A DNA stretch of 38,334 bases from Larix sibirica (GCA_004151065.3 NWUY0304709762.1:1-38334); one strand, 5' to 3'; shown: positions 21,290 to 32,400, counted from the first letter of the stretch. The notes: generated from the letters alone by a model not told the origin. Translations and numbers: made by a program.

Positions 21290-22160
21290 TTGTTCTGTAG
21301 CGATAAGTTGGGGTATGGACTCTATCGGGGGTTTAACGGTCGGGTATGATTGAACAGGTCCTTCTATCGTCGTCTGGCTTTCAACTTTTATCTCGTCTGT
21401 TGGGAGCTTGGCTAACCTTGTCTGTTTACAACTTGAACTAAATAAATATATAATTATCGTGGCAACTTGAAACATATCTCTATCGTCCGGTAGGAACTTG
21501 GAATGATGGAGTTTGGGTATATGCTCGTATAGAAACAACACGGCTGTAATTTTTCTGGTGGAACAAATAAATCAATATCGTTCGTTGATCGATGGGTGAA
21601 GTGTAATGGTATCTTCATCAAATATTCGAGGCACATATTCGTTTGTAGCACTTCTTCGTTCACTGCACAAAGCCAGGGTACCGCGCACATATCCAAAGTT
21701 CACAACACATAGTTTACTCCCGAGGTATGGGGGGGGCAAAACTATATCGGGGAACGACGGGGGAAATAACTTCTCTCGGTTATGAATTGAAAGGTACATC
21801 CTCTCTCTCGTCTGGTGAGAACGATGGGGTACATATATTTATGGTGTAACCATGGATGCAATGGGTGCTGGATATGACGGGTTCACCGGTCTTTCCAAAC
21901 TCACTTTCGCTATGTTGATGGATCACTCCAGGTGCCTTCCACCTCGCCTCGCCTCCCCAGAAGACTTCTGAGTTTAGATAATCCAATTGAATATGAATGC
22001 CTCTGCCTACATGTGAGGAGGCATACATAGTAGTTGGAAGTAAGGCGGTCCACCGGACGAGAACATAGTTGGAAGTTAAGATGAGCCAGTTTGAAAATTT
22101 GTATTATAGATCTATAATAAAATGTCTCGGCAACATCTCGAAACAGGTGCCATTATAAGT
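21290..22160. repeat. CGTCTGGT/GGAACTTGG tract (family 5)
   Basis: Words such as TCGTCTGGC, TCTCGTCTGTTGGGAGCTTGG, TATCGTCCGGTAGGAACTTGG and TCTCGTCTGGTGAGAACGAT recur over about 850 bp, with relatives at 23770-23890 and 19570-19680. Minus-strand frames of 75-89 codons in this block overlap one another in different phases and are repeat by-products. Confidence 0.55.
22102..22119. repeat. Perfect 18-bp palindrome
   Basis: TATTATAGATCTATAATA reads identically on both strands. It could form a hairpin in single-stranded DNA or RNA, but nothing nearby suggests a function. Confidence 0.8.
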
Positions 22161-23160
22161 ATATTGTTCATACTACCTACCTCTCTCGGAAGATGTGGGC
22201 AATCGGATAAATAACCCACTGGCATTGGCTACCCCCCATTCCAATACTGGTGGACTAGCGGAGACTATCACTATGTGTATTGTCTGTTGCATGATCCTAA
22301 ACGGGTGCATCAAAAGTAGTAAGCATTGTAGATATGCATACTTTTTTGCAATCCAATAATCATAGGAGACCTTTGTTTTCCGTATGCGTAAGTGAGATGG
22401 AGTTGCATATGATCCTCAAATTGTTATTTCATTTTTGTAACGCTTCATTATTCATTACTTCAATCCATTTATAAATGTAGGAACGCCATTGTGTTCCACA
22501 TGTGGAAAATCAAGGATAGAGCACATGGGGGCTTTAGATTAGACCTACCTCGATTGGGAGTGAGTGAGATAAATGAAAATAGAAATAAAGCGAAGCATTG
22601 GCATAACCACTTGGATCGCCTCTTGGATGAAGTGCACCTCCACCTTCTCGTTGACCACTGGCTATAAGAGACTACCTTCGGCTATTGGCTATGCTCGGCT
22701 ATCTTTAGCTAATCCGCTCTAATCCAATGGGAGGGGCCTAATCTTACAAGGGTACTCAATGGGGCTACTCGATGCTGGTTACTCTACGTAGCTCGTCTCC
22801 CTCCCGGAATACTTTTCATTTAGAACTAGCTCTCCCGGTATATGACTCAGTTGTAACGCCGCTCTCAGAATAATTTCTTTTGTGTACCCTTTTTAGAATA
22901 AAGTTCGCCTCTCTAAAAAGTATTCAGTATTGATCAATCAATAAATGCCTCTCCCGTAATACCTGTCCTCCATGCACGCACACCCCCGCTACCCGTCAGT
23001 CCAATTGATGTTTCCTGCTCTCATAAGCCTCAATAAAAGCCCTTCCCAAAATAATAATCATTTCTTGCATCTGCCCCTCAACAGGTGCCATCGTAAGTAA
23101 TGCATCGTCATTCATTCCTTCAATCCATTCAATGTAAAAACGCCATCATTTGTGTTCCGT
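22143..23160 (+). repeat. Diverged direct duplication, two linked pairs
   Basis: ACAGGTGCCATTATAAGTA at 22143 matches ACAGGTGCCATCGTAAGTA at 23081. A second pair is 22441-22497 with 23101-23157, sharing TTCATTMYTTCAATCCATT, then AACGCCAT and TGTGTTCC. In the second copy the two pieces are adjacent, while in the first they are about 300 bp apart, so one copy has an insertion or the other a deletion. The segment 22239-22300 (shared with 15832-15890) lies in that extra 300 bp. Confidence 0.75.
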
Positions 23161-25039
23161 CGTAAGTGAGTTGAGGTGGAGGGTCGAGGTTATATAACAT
23201 GGGTGGCCTTATTATTTTAGTAATACAAAATAATTAGGGCAAAGCATAGAAAATACAGTGCTGAGCTACAGCGAATAAGCTTGAAGGATTACTATTATTC
23301 CTTCTCCATGAAATAAATAGGCACATAAACTCCCTTATCTAACGGGTTCTTAGCAGGCAGGTATCTTTCTGTCCTGACTTTAATGCTCAAGATGGGCCCA
23401 TTTTGACTTGAATTCCCAACAGTGACTTTCAATTCCTTGCCAGAGAAAGAGGATCGATGTCATGATTCCTCCCTTGGTAGATGAAGATGGACGATTGGCT
23501 CGCATCAGGTTTCAAATTGCATAAAGCCTTCTCGATGGTTGCATATTGGCTCGTATTTCGTCATTTTGTTTCAGAGCAGACCATACAGCAGGGACATATA
23601 CCATCTATCCTGGGCTGTGAGAAGCAGTAAAGCAAGCATAGGCTACAGGAGGGTTGTATCTGGATCAAAGTAAGTAACATCAGTAGCAAAGCCAGTTTAG
23701 ATACCACGCACGTGTTTCAATCGGGTAAATTAAGTACAGATAGATGGTGGAAATTTGGTAACATCATCTCTTGCGTCTGGTGGAAACTAGGGATAACTCA
23801 ATCAATATATAATCTGTTTGCATATGGGAACTAAATAAATCTATTTTGTGTCTTGCTCGATGGGGCGGGAAGAGTTTCTAAAAATGGATGAATAGGCAGC
23901 AGAGCTTGGTCGGGTTTTAGTTTTTTGATCGACTGGTAATATTTTATTTGGTGTTGTGTTTGATCCTGATTATCTCCATACCTAGTATCCGATCATTTAT
24001 GTATGTAATAATGGCTACTTTGTTTTCTTTTAGAAAGGCTCAGTTAGTTATACTTTTATGTCTATTGACAGGGTACTAATTAACAGGGTGAGGAAGAATC
24101 CAGGAGGCTACTGGGGCTACTCAGCCACACATAGAAAGTACTCAGAGAATACACGTTGAGGTTACACGATGAGAGTATTACTCATATAAGGACTACAAGT
24201 GACGGTACAGCGATGAATAAGGACATTTTACTTTTTTTCCAAATAGTTATCCACGAAGCTTGCTCCAATTGCTAGGATTATTGGGGAGATGCCTTCACAC
24301 TTTCAACCCGGAGATAGCTTTATTTAATATTAGACCTATTTATTACGATACAATGGTTTGCATACCATAAGCATTCCATTTTTTGTGTACCAATAGCTTG
24401 AACACATATTAGACCTTATGCGTACTGTGCCATCCTGGATTACGTGGATTGGGCAGGTGAACAAAAAGTGCAATGTGTAAATGTGTATCTGTCCTTGCCA
24501 ACGCCATATCCTATTGTGCAACCCTGGCTGGCTCCTTACTACTGCTGGGGAAAGTATAATAAAGCAAGCAATAAACTGTTTGTTCTTCTACATATCGTGA
24601 GTCTTCAACGAGTTGACAACCTCCTTCGTTTGCACGTCAAACTGGTAAAACACATAGAATCACAACCTCATTCCTGGGCATGGTATATTGATAACTGTTC
24701 ACGTAGAACTCCCTCCTGGTAACGGGCTATCAGGAATGCCCCTAACGTCACTAACCTTACTAACCTGACTCATTCACTGGTCACGTAGAATTACTGGGCA
24801 TGGGGATTTACAACTGGTGGGCCCATACAATAATCTCCTCTCCTGGGGACGGCGGATTGAGAACAGGTGGGATGGATCCATTACTTAAACTTAGAGCATT
24901 GGAGGATTTTAGTTTACATAGAGCAAGCATTGGTCAAGGGCGGGCTTCATACAGCATTGCACCAGCGTTCAATAACACTTACTTCAAGAATGCTTCTTTG
25001 GGGTACCCTTTACCTTTATTGTAACCTCCTTTAAACCAC
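23161..25039. other. Intergenic stretch, no supported gene
   Basis: The segment 23610-23710 read on the minus strand is a short family 1 piece (TGFATDV-like reading). The segment 23770-23890 is family 5. The 24444-24722 frame (92 codons) and the 24800-25024 frame (74 codons) have ordinary composition but no recognisable motif. No RNA gene is seen. Confidence 0.45.
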
Positions 25040-25670
25040 CTGCCACCTTATTACTTACCTTCAGAATAAAGGTTTAGGAGCACGCGCAACACTATAAACT
25101 TTATTATTTACCGCTAGCTCTTCAGCCTACTTGCTTGCTTTTACTTACGTGCATGCTATCCACCCACCTATCAGACTTTACACTTCCGACTTAGGATATG
25201 GAGGGATTTATCTGCCCTTACAACCTATTAATTCACCCTTTACCCTACTAAACCTTAGGAATTCGTCTTGGTACCACAATAATATTATGGTTAACACTAT
25301 GAACTTATGAGTAACACGTATTACCTATTGGTCTTGCTTAGGAGCCAATACGATTCAGTAATTTGCAAGTACCCACTGGAGGACTGGTTAGGAATTCTAA
25401 AACCAATACTAGGCAGTCCTAGTAAGAACACTCAGAGCCTTTACTTTTAGGACCTGCTTACCACCCTTCTTACCCACCTACGACCTTACTTAAACCTAGT
25501 GCTTCAGCCCGAAAGATTATGAGGGTAAGCCATTTATTAACCCTTTACTTACTGCCTTACTCTACTCTTACTGCTAAACAAATAATCATTGCTGCTTAAG
25601 CCAGGAATGCTCCGTATAGGGAGTCTGCACTAGACTATTGAATCTTTACTCTTCTACCTTAGGATATTTC
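25040..25670 (+). repeat. Family 2 tract, third block
   Basis: Words CTTACCTT, CTTAGGATATGG (25191), TTGGTACCACAATAAT and CCCTTTACTTACTGCC are frequent. The 30-mer at 25321-25350 matches 34501-34530 at 29 of 30 positions. Confidence 0.65.
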
Positions 25671-25699
25671 TACGGAATTACAATTATCCGAGCCCTTTC

Positions 25700-25830
25700 A
25701 TAAACTTCCGGAGCAAATTAGGAGGGGTGTTAAGCGCTTCCCTGAGGTAGTAAGGGAAGGGAAACTTCTCCGTAAACTTATTCTTCGGAGTAAAATAGGA
25801 AGAGAATTGCTCCGTAAATTGGATCCTTCA
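25700..25830 (+). repeat. CTCCGTAAA / GGAGYAAAWTAGGA repeats
   Basis: GGAGCAAATTAGGAGG at 25710 resembles GGAGTAAAATAGGAAG at 25788, and CTCCGTAAA occurs at 25768 and 25810. Some of these are inverted relative to each other and could pair. No gene is seen. Confidence 0.55.
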
Positions 25831-26169
25831 ATGGAAGACTCAGTATCCTATATAAATGGGTGAGTGGTTTTAGGGTCCAGAGAATCCTGCAATAAATATG
25901 GGATTTGGTCAAGTCAGCTGCCCTTAAAAAAAACTGATTATTTTATTAATATTGCACCAATATAAGGAAAATAAGGTAGCTACTCTCGGATAAACTTTGT
26001 AGGAGCTGCCTAAAACACTTAGGATAAAGGCGCCTAGGCTCAAGCCGAAGGAATTAAAGGAATCAATTAAACTAGATACAAATGTGAGTTATCGAACCCA
26101 TATAGAGAAAGAATATGTCTACGAATCTGTAAAAAAAATTATTAGCTGTTTTTTATTAGCTATATATAT

Positions 26170-26191
26170 GTTATATTCTTATTAATATAAC
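26170..26191. repeat. Hairpin with 8-bp perfect stem
   Basis: GTTATATT and AATATAAC flank a 6-base loop. It is AT-only apart from the outer GC pair. It could be a transcript-end hairpin upstream of the ORF at 26240, but there is no supporting context. Confidence 0.5.
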
Positions 26192-26239
26192 AACCACTGG
26201 ATGAAGGCACCCAAACCCAAGTTGGAAGGACACTGAAAA

Positions 26240-26497
26240 ATGAATCGAGCAAGTTCTCACAAAATTAGAGTTCGGGAACCTACACGGATCATACCTAAAC
26301 AAAACTGTCCAAACTACTTTCTTCTTATTTTAGTTCGCCTTTTTCAAATAGGCAAGGCTTTTTACTTGACCGGACCAATCCCAATGGATGGAAGAAACAA
26401 AGTGAAATACATGAATGAATCAAGTTGCCTACTTACAAATTCTAGTTCTAAACCCAGATGGAGAGAAAAATTCCCTATTGGATCCCCTATAAACTAG
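26240..26497 (+). CDS. Unrecognised 85-codon ORF
   Basis: An ATG-to-TAG frame of 85 codons starting shortly after an AT-rich hairpin. The product would be basic, with a hydrophobic stretch near residues 27-35 (FLLILVRLF). I do not recognise a family. The 3' end and downstream flank resemble those of the frame at 19009-19212, including a GATCCCCTAYAMACTAGG junction and the GACTGGAACCA element about 65-90 bp later. This shared arrangement is the best reason to look again. It may be a remnant of a once-conserved segment present twice, but length and lack of homology give little support for a functional gene. Confidence 0.18.
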   Translation: MNRASSHKIRVREPTRIIPKQNCPNYFLLILVRLFQIGKAFYLTGPIPMDGRNKVKYMNESSCLLTNSSSKPRWREKFPIGSPIN

Positions 26498-26561
26498 GTT
26501 ATTTATTTTTCAAAAAGTGCCTAACCATATGAATAGTGAGTGGGCTCCTTACCTCGCCCCA

Positions 26562-26597
26562 TTTAGGAACGTTTTTCGTATCGACTGGAACCACTAA
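26562..26597 (+). repeat. Dispersed GACTGGAACCA element, copy C
   Basis: AGGAACGTTTTTCGTATCG followed by ACTGGAACCACTAAC. It is the third copy, related to 7015-7059 and 19237-19287. Confidence 0.65.
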
Positions 26598-26639
26598 CTT
26601 GAAAGTACCAAACTCTAGTTCAGGTAATTTACTTAGTAT

Positions 26640-26966
26640 AGGATTATTTCCTTTATGATTGATATTCTCTCGCTAGTTCTCTTGCTTTGAGTCTTCTGCT
26701 GCTTGCTGCTGGGAATGCTTATAGTAATGCTGGTGCTAGGACTTATAGTTTGAATGCTGCTACTGCTTGGCCCCCCCTCTACCGCAGATTATGCTTATTC
26801 AAATGCTGGTTCAACTAGTGCTCCTGGTAATGATGCTGCTTTTTGTGCTGGTTATTGTTCTGCATCTGCTGCTGGCTATAGCTTTGAAAATGGAACTATG
26901 CCTGGAATGTCTAATTTACCCAAACAAGATATGGCTGCTAGTATTCCACCAATACCTTGTCTGTAG
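26640..26966 (+). repeat. Family 1 tract, plus orientation
   Basis: From about 26695 the sequence is again built on GCT/ACT/GGT/AAT triplets. The open frame at 26754-26966 reads in part AYSNAGSTSAPGNDAAFCAG, strikingly like the 14.3-15.5 kb tract in composition and triplet phase. The overlapping Leu-rich frame is its shadow. After about 26900 the composition returns to normal. Confidence 0.6.
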
Positions 26967-27434
26967 AAAGAAAAGCTCCATACACATCCCAATGAGCAAT
27001 CTATTCTTAAGGGGGAGTAAGTGACCACATAACTTTGCTAATGTTCTTACCAATCATGCATTGATTGAGCCATTAATAATTTAGAATGCTAGCCTGATAA
27101 AATGAACGAATTGTTGAAGTCATTGAAGCAGTCAGTCCAGCTAGCAATAATGACTTAAAAGAGGATCCCTTATGTAGCACAGCACCAAGAGAAAATAATC
27201 CATACCTGGAACCATAATCTGAAGCCTCTCATCATCTTTCACCACATCTATCACCTCATCACCAGCACCACCGTTTGGAGCAGGCACTGTGTATTGTTGG
27301 AACTCTGAAAACCTTATCTTTTACATCTTTGTCTTACGATTTCAGTTAGCGAAAACCCTTGGCCCAGTAACCGAGGATTTGATTTTAATCACGTCTAGTT
27401 GAGGAGTCCATGAAAACAACAAGCCGTGCAAAGA
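26967..27434. other. Intergenic stretch with one unassigned minus-strand open stretch
   Basis: On the minus strand 27141-27320 is open for 59 codons with a protein-like texture (for example DEVIDVVKDDERLQIMVPG) but no ATG at its start and no family I can name. It might be a fragment of a nuclear-type gene. Nothing else is recognised. Confidence 0.2.
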
Positions 27435-27681
27435 CCCACGAAAAAAGAAATGGCTGAAGCAAATTAAGCGCACATTACAGAAATAAAGATACGTCAGCTG
27501 AGCCCTATAAATTAACTGGAAGCCGGCCCTTTAACCAGATTGGATTAAAATATCTTGTTTTGATAAGCCTCCCACGAACAACTTCCGGAAGTAGATATAA
27601 GCCCACAAGAGCAGTCAGCTGATGGAGCCCTAAATACCTTGAAGCCGTCGGGAAAATAGAATGCTTTTGATCCGCCCACGA
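27435..27681 (+). repeat. Old tandem duplication marked by CCCACGA and GTCAGCTGA
   Basis: CCCACGA occurs at 27435, 27571 and 27675. Between them lie two related interiors. GTCAGCTGAGCCCTATAAAT at 27493 corresponds to GTCAGCTGATGGAGCCCTAA at 27614, and both continue to a GAAGCCGKC word. Both units end with AAAATA, a TTTTGAT word and CCCACGA. Unit lengths are about 136 and 104 bp, so indels have accumulated. Confidence 0.7.
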
Positions 27682-29791
27682 TTACACGGCTTTATTTACT
27701 CTATACATTCTTCAACGAGACCAGGCCAGGAATAATGCTCCTAGTTTGGTCCGTGGAACATCCGTCGGTAACTTGATGCATGAGTCCGGATATATAATTG
27801 TAATCTTGACACATTGGTATAGGAACAGAGCACGATCCCTTCATACGCCTTACATTGCAACATTTAACCTCCATTACGCTTTCCGGAACCTATTCAAAGA
27901 TAGTCCCACGCTGACGAGGTGACCGCTGTGGGGGCAGCAAGCTATAGAAATAATAAAATATTCAATTACCATAATCATCTGGAGATTTGGAAATTCAGGA
28001 AAAAGAGAAATCATCTGAGCACCGTCTCTACCCCCTCATCCAAATTGGAAAGCATCAATAAAAGAGATAAAAGACAAATCAAAAATAGAAAAAACCAGAA
28101 TGTAGAAAATAATACAAGCCCGCGAACAAGCCAGCGAAGAATAAGCTGGATAAGCCGGACAAGAAAAAAAAGCAGCCATCAAAGTCAGAAAAGCCAGGAA
28201 ATAAGCCTTGCCCTCCCTTTGGTCAAGCAAGCCTTTCCCACCAGATAACAAAAATAAGATTTTTTGAAGAAAGAGGGCTTCACAGTGGAAGTAAATATCA
28301 TATCGAAAACAAGCTCAGGAACCTTGTGATATTTGCTTAAAAGGAATAAGCCTGCCAGTTTTTTATTCTATCTTCTATCCCGCCGGGTGGATTCTCTCAG
28401 CAAGCAGCAAATGCAGCAATGCTAGCTTTCTCTACCCTAGCAGTGTTAAAGGTGTTCAATGCCATTTTTTAAGAGTCAATTGTAACTTAAATTGTGTAGT
28501 GTAAAGGTAGGTAGCGTATAAAGGTAGATTCGATAGGTCTTCTTTAATGGGACATTTCAAAGAGAATGTTTCTAATTTAATGCATTTAAGGTGATTCCAT
28601 CCTGAAAAGCAGGCGGAAGCAGAAGGAGGCTTTGGCTGCATGGTCAATTTGCTTAGGACTTTCGTAGCTATCCCCTTCTTGCTCCCCATGTGATTTATTT
28701 CTCTGTATGGCACGACTGGCTGGATGATGGTCAATCAGATAAAGAGCCTGGGCTTCAATAAGATAAAAATTGATATAATTCTTTAGGTAGACAAGGCAGG
28801 GCAGGCACTATTATGCGAACCCTTTACTTACTTATTGGAAGGAATAACCCGAAATGCAATAAATTAGATGAGGCATTTTACCTCCGTCGATTGATTCGAT
28901 CTAATGAAAGCAGCTAACCTTTCCTTCCCGAATTGACCATATAATAGACTAGGCTCATGCTCGTGATCCGGATAGACATGTCACCTTTTCTTTCTGAATT
29001 TACAACTTAGTTGGGCCGATACCTTTCAGCGACCACGCTACCTTTCCTTACATAATTTTCCAGTCCCGCCATCTCGTCTAGGGAGCTTTTCTCTGGCCAG
29101 AAACTATATCTATGGTCCGAAGCTAAAGGAGCTGGCACCTATCCTTATAAGATTCTTATGCAGCCAGCACCCGTTATAAAGAACTTTTCGAGGTTATTCG
29201 ACCATTTATTGACTCATATATAATGACAACTGTATTTATTTGCGAGATATCCTTTGTAATGATTCCCAGATTTGTGAGGCCATAACTAGTAACTACTGCT
29301 CGATTTATGAGGCTTTAGGCCAGAAGTAAACTAGAGCTAAGCGTGATACTAGGTGGAAGCGGTAAACTAGGGATCCTGAAAGAAGCCTAGTTTTTTTATT
29401 GGGAGAGCTTCTTTCCATGAGGATGGAGAGCCTATTACTCCCGTTAAAAGTCGCGGTCTTCTCTTAAAGGAACAATAGTTCTTAAACCTATACTTTTGAT
29501 TTACTTCCCCTACCTAACAAATTTGAGAAAAGATTTTACATCGGTCAAACTTGCCAACTGAATGAATGCTTCGACCAACCAAAACGACCTACGACCCTTA
29601 GACCCGCGGACTTAATGATCCCCACCACCACCTTCCCACCTGCCTGATATCAATCTGACTGCTGCTTGCTTTATTTCATCTCTTTTATCGCCTTCCTAAG
29701 CGCCTGAACTTTTGAGCAAATTAGAGAAAAGAAATTTGTGTTTAATCAGTACCAAAGTGCACTCAAATCCCATAGATAAAGGGATTCAATT
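27682..29791. other. Intergenic stretch, no supported gene
   Basis: The segment 27919-28248 is open for 109 codons from a GTG and is Lys/Ser/Arg-rich because of A-rich sequence; I do not regard it as a gene. The segment 28700-28870 has family 2 and 3 words (GGCTGGATGATGGTCAATCA matches a stretch near 8350). A 9-bp inverted repeat, GAAAGAAGC at 29378 and GCTTCTTTC at 29407, encloses a T-run. No RNA gene is seen. Confidence 0.45.
29378..29415. repeat. Inverted repeat, 9-bp perfect stem
   Basis: GAAAGAAGC and GCTTCTTTC flank a 20-base loop containing a run of seven T. There is no neighbouring gene to which it could belong. Confidence 0.6.
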
Positions 29792-29971
29792 ATGGCACGA
29801 ATCTTCTTCGAGGGGGCAGGTTTTATTCTTGTAGGAAGTCTAGCTACCACTTGGTCAAACCTCACTCATATTCAATTCTTGTACAGTCTCATTCTCTGTT
29901 ATCTTTATCTGGTTGACTTGGTTTATCAAATATTTCTCATTCTATCTATTTCACTCCCCACTTTTCAATGA
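29792..29971 (+). CDS. Unrecognised 59-residue hydrophobic ORF
   Basis: ATG at 29792 and TGA at 29969-29971 give 59 residues. The frame reads MARIFFEGAGFILVGSLATT at the start and then becomes strongly hydrophobic (ILCYLYLVDLVYQIFLILSI at about residues 34-53), which would make one or two membrane segments. The N-terminal GAGFILVGS resembles a glycine-rich turn, but I do not recognise a family. Small hydrophobic chimeric ORFs are a known feature of plant mitochondria, so it merits a transcript check. By itself the length is well within chance. Confidence 0.2.
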   Translation: MARIFFEGAGFILVGSLATTWSNLTHIQFLYSLILCYLYLVDLVYQIFLILSISLPTFQ

Positions 29972-30087
29972 GCTTTTGTAATACCCAGTTATACTGCCAG
30001 CAGGCAAAGAAATGAACCATTTATGAGGGTTCCTTCCAACGAAGAGGCAAGGAGTTTCCTCATCACATCCTCATGAACAATAGGGTA

Positions 30088-30300
30088 TCATCCATGACTT
30101 TCAAAACTTGTCCATGTGTTCTTGGATTGTGACGACATTATCCCCTGTTCAAACTGGAAGTTGTTAACTTTATAAGGAATAGGATGGGGTTGGCCTTGCA
30201 CATTGGAGAAGTAAAAAGAGGAACGGTTTCTACAAAAGGGTCTAGGTCCAGTGGGATTGACTGATCCAGAAGTGCTACCACCAACATTGGTGGATGCCAT
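30088..30300 (-). CDS. Unrecognised minus-strand ORF, nuclear-like texture
   Basis: The minus strand carries an ATG-started frame of 70 codons with a Ser/Gly/Pro-rich start (STNVGGSTSGSVNPTGPRPF) and a polar middle. The texture is that of a plant nuclear protein or a retroelement gag segment, but I cannot name a family. It sits at the start of the AT-richer part of the window that carries retroelement debris and is most likely a fragment brought in with it. Confidence 0.2.
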   Translation of the reverse strand: MASTNVGGSTSGSVNPTGPRPFCRNRSSFYFSNVQGQPHPIPYKVNNFQFEQGIMSSQSKNTWTSFESHG

Positions 30301-30984
30301 TTGGACTGGAGAAGGAGATTTACTTTGTTATTTTTAGGCCTCTCTTTTTATCGGACTCAAACGCTATGGGTGGATCAACAAATCTTCTACTTATAGGTCT
30401 CCAATTTTATTGACTAGAGGGAGCCCAATTACCCTTTTTTCAATTCGCCAGATGTACCCTCAAAACACCTCGCAGATAAATGTACTAGGGCTGGGTTTAT
30501 GATACCCCAGGTAATTGCTGTGTGAATGCTCAAGGGAGGCAAGATGTGAATAAATGCTAATGGACCAGTGCCTAGGGCTATAGAGTCCTTGAGTCTCGTA
30601 AATGAAAAGACAATTGCTCTTGGGTGTATGATTAGAATGTACTATGTATGTAAAAACTTTTTGTATCTTTTACTTTGTTTTTATAAGGGTATGTAGCCAA
30701 GAGACAAGAGTGATTTTCTTTTTTTGTTAACGGAGTGTATAATCAGCTATAAGATGGATCCACTAACTCAAAGGTATCACACTTTGACAAGGTTATTTTG
30801 GTCAATTTTTTTAATGCACATAAAGCTTCAAGGTTGTCTTTAGATGACTCTTTAGGGAGCAGATCGATCTTATACAATGTTGGATCAGCGAGGCAATGAG
30901 GCAAACACTTTAGTTTTTAGGATATGTTTGTGCACACAAGGACCTCGGTTTTGTAAACACTAGTTTTATAGGTAACATAGAAGT
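30301..30984. other. AT-richer intergenic stretch
   Basis: The texture changes to AT-rich, nuclear-like sequence without family 1-5 repeats. I recognise nothing definite. The last part may include more of the PPR-like remnant downstream. Confidence 0.4.
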
Positions 30985-31372
30985 ATGAATGTCACAAATA
31001 GAAACCCAACTTTGGAATCTAATGAAGTTTCAAGGTCTGATTTATTTAGCACTTGGATCAAGTTTGATAAGTTGTTTCCAGCCTATGAACAATTGAAAAT
31101 GATGCCCTAATGCCCAAAAGGATATCCAATTGAGGCAAAGCTTTGTGTGTTTGAAGCTTGGATTGATGTGGCAAACAAGTATGGTATGCAAAAAGTGTTT
31201 TAAGGCCGAAAATATAGATGTTGTAAGCATGTATGGTAGATCAACCCTTAACAAAACAATAATGAACTTGAAACAAAACAAGAGTTTAAGTAACTTACCT
31301 CAGAATTGCAGATCGGAACCTTTTTGTGAATTGCTTCAAACTTGCTTGGGTGCCCTTAATTGTAATGCTTGA
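30985..31372 (+). pseudogene. Possible pentatricopeptide-repeat (PPR) gene remnant
   Basis: Three consecutive frame pieces look like decayed PPR sequence. The first (30985-31110) ends in FPAYEQLKMMP. The second (31111-31203) includes AKLCVFEAWIDVANKYGMQK, which resembles the usual VFVxNALVDMYAKCG pattern. The third frame then gives ENIDVVSMYGR and ends FCELLQTCLGALNCNA, similar to the DVVSWxxMI and FxxxLxACxxLxALxxG patterns of plant PPR repeats. In-frame stops at 31108-31110 and 31201-31203 and one frameshift show that it is not functional. PPR genes are nuclear in seed plants, so in mitochondrial DNA this would be a transferred fragment. The assignment rests on my reading of patterns and is tentative. 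Confidence 0.35.
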
Positions 31373-31499
31373 GTGTCATAACTTGTCAAACTTACAAATT
31401 TGAACTTGCTTACTCCTTTATTTATCAGCTTGAGCTTTACTGTCACAACTTCTCTTACCAGCAAATATATTTTGGTTCAAAATGCAATATATATATTAA

Positions 31500-32400
31500 T
31501 TCTATAGTCTGCCCCAACTAGAGAAAGGGATAGTGCTGTAACCAAACTATCCAGCAGCTGTGCCGTATACCCACCCACCCGTTATCGCGTGGCAGTAGAT
31601 AGAGAGGCACCCCCCACCCAGTAGCACTTGGCTTTTTACACTCACCCATTACACTTGGCTGTAGAGAGAGAATCAGAGGCCGGGTAGTCAACGACCTCAG
31701 ATCAGTTTGGGCGCCCGGTAGAGAAAGAAGAGAGAAGGCAGGCCAGGCAGTTTTCACCACGATCGATATGCCCGTTACCCGTGGCTTCTATTGATCAGGG
31801 CCAATCTATCATGTATGGATCATAAGTTTAATAGAACGTCCTTCAATGAACTGAGAAGCGAAAGTGATTGGGGGCCCATTAACCTTCATTGACCTTTCCC
31901 ATTCGAAATATACAGGTCACGTCACGTGGGCTCAACTCTTGGGATCAAGTACCGGTATCAAGTGCATTAACTCTTGGGATCGACACTCCTGGATCGAGTA
32001 GAGCAGCACTGCCACCTGGCATCGAGTACCAATTCTCGTAAACCTTCTCTAAAAGACCACCTCCTTATTGGATTGGCAACCCCCACCTCCTTTCAATGAC
32101 TGGTTAGCAATGACTGTCTCCATCCCAGGCTATAAGCCCAACCGAGTAACCAAGCCCAGCCCGGCTATGACTGGCATAAACTCTTGGGATCAAGTACCAG
32201 CATTGATTACCAGCATCGACTCTTGGGATTGACTAAGACTCCTGTATTTAGTCTCATAATTTAGTCTCGGCATCGACACCTGAATCGAGTACCGGCAATC
32301 AGAGACCTTCTCCTTCTGTAAAGACCTCCTGGCTATGATACACCGGCTATTGGCTGACCGGAGATTTAACAATATGGCCTAGATGTTTTCTTTTTCCGGG
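31500..32400 (+). repeat. Short-repeat tract with CTCTTGGGATC and GTAGAGAGA words (family 4-like)
   Basis: CTCTTGGGAT occurs at 31936, 31971, 32181 and 32220, each followed by a GATCAAGTACC/GATCGAC type word. CATCGAGTACC, CACTCCTGG and GGCTAT words are also repeated. The segment 31560-31740 repeats CACTTGGC and GTAGAKAGAG words. No gene is supported. Confidence 0.6.

Noticed and set aside
27919-28248. 109-codon Lys/Ser/Arg-rich ORF
   Set aside because: It starts with GTG, its composition follows from A-rich DNA, and no motif is visible.
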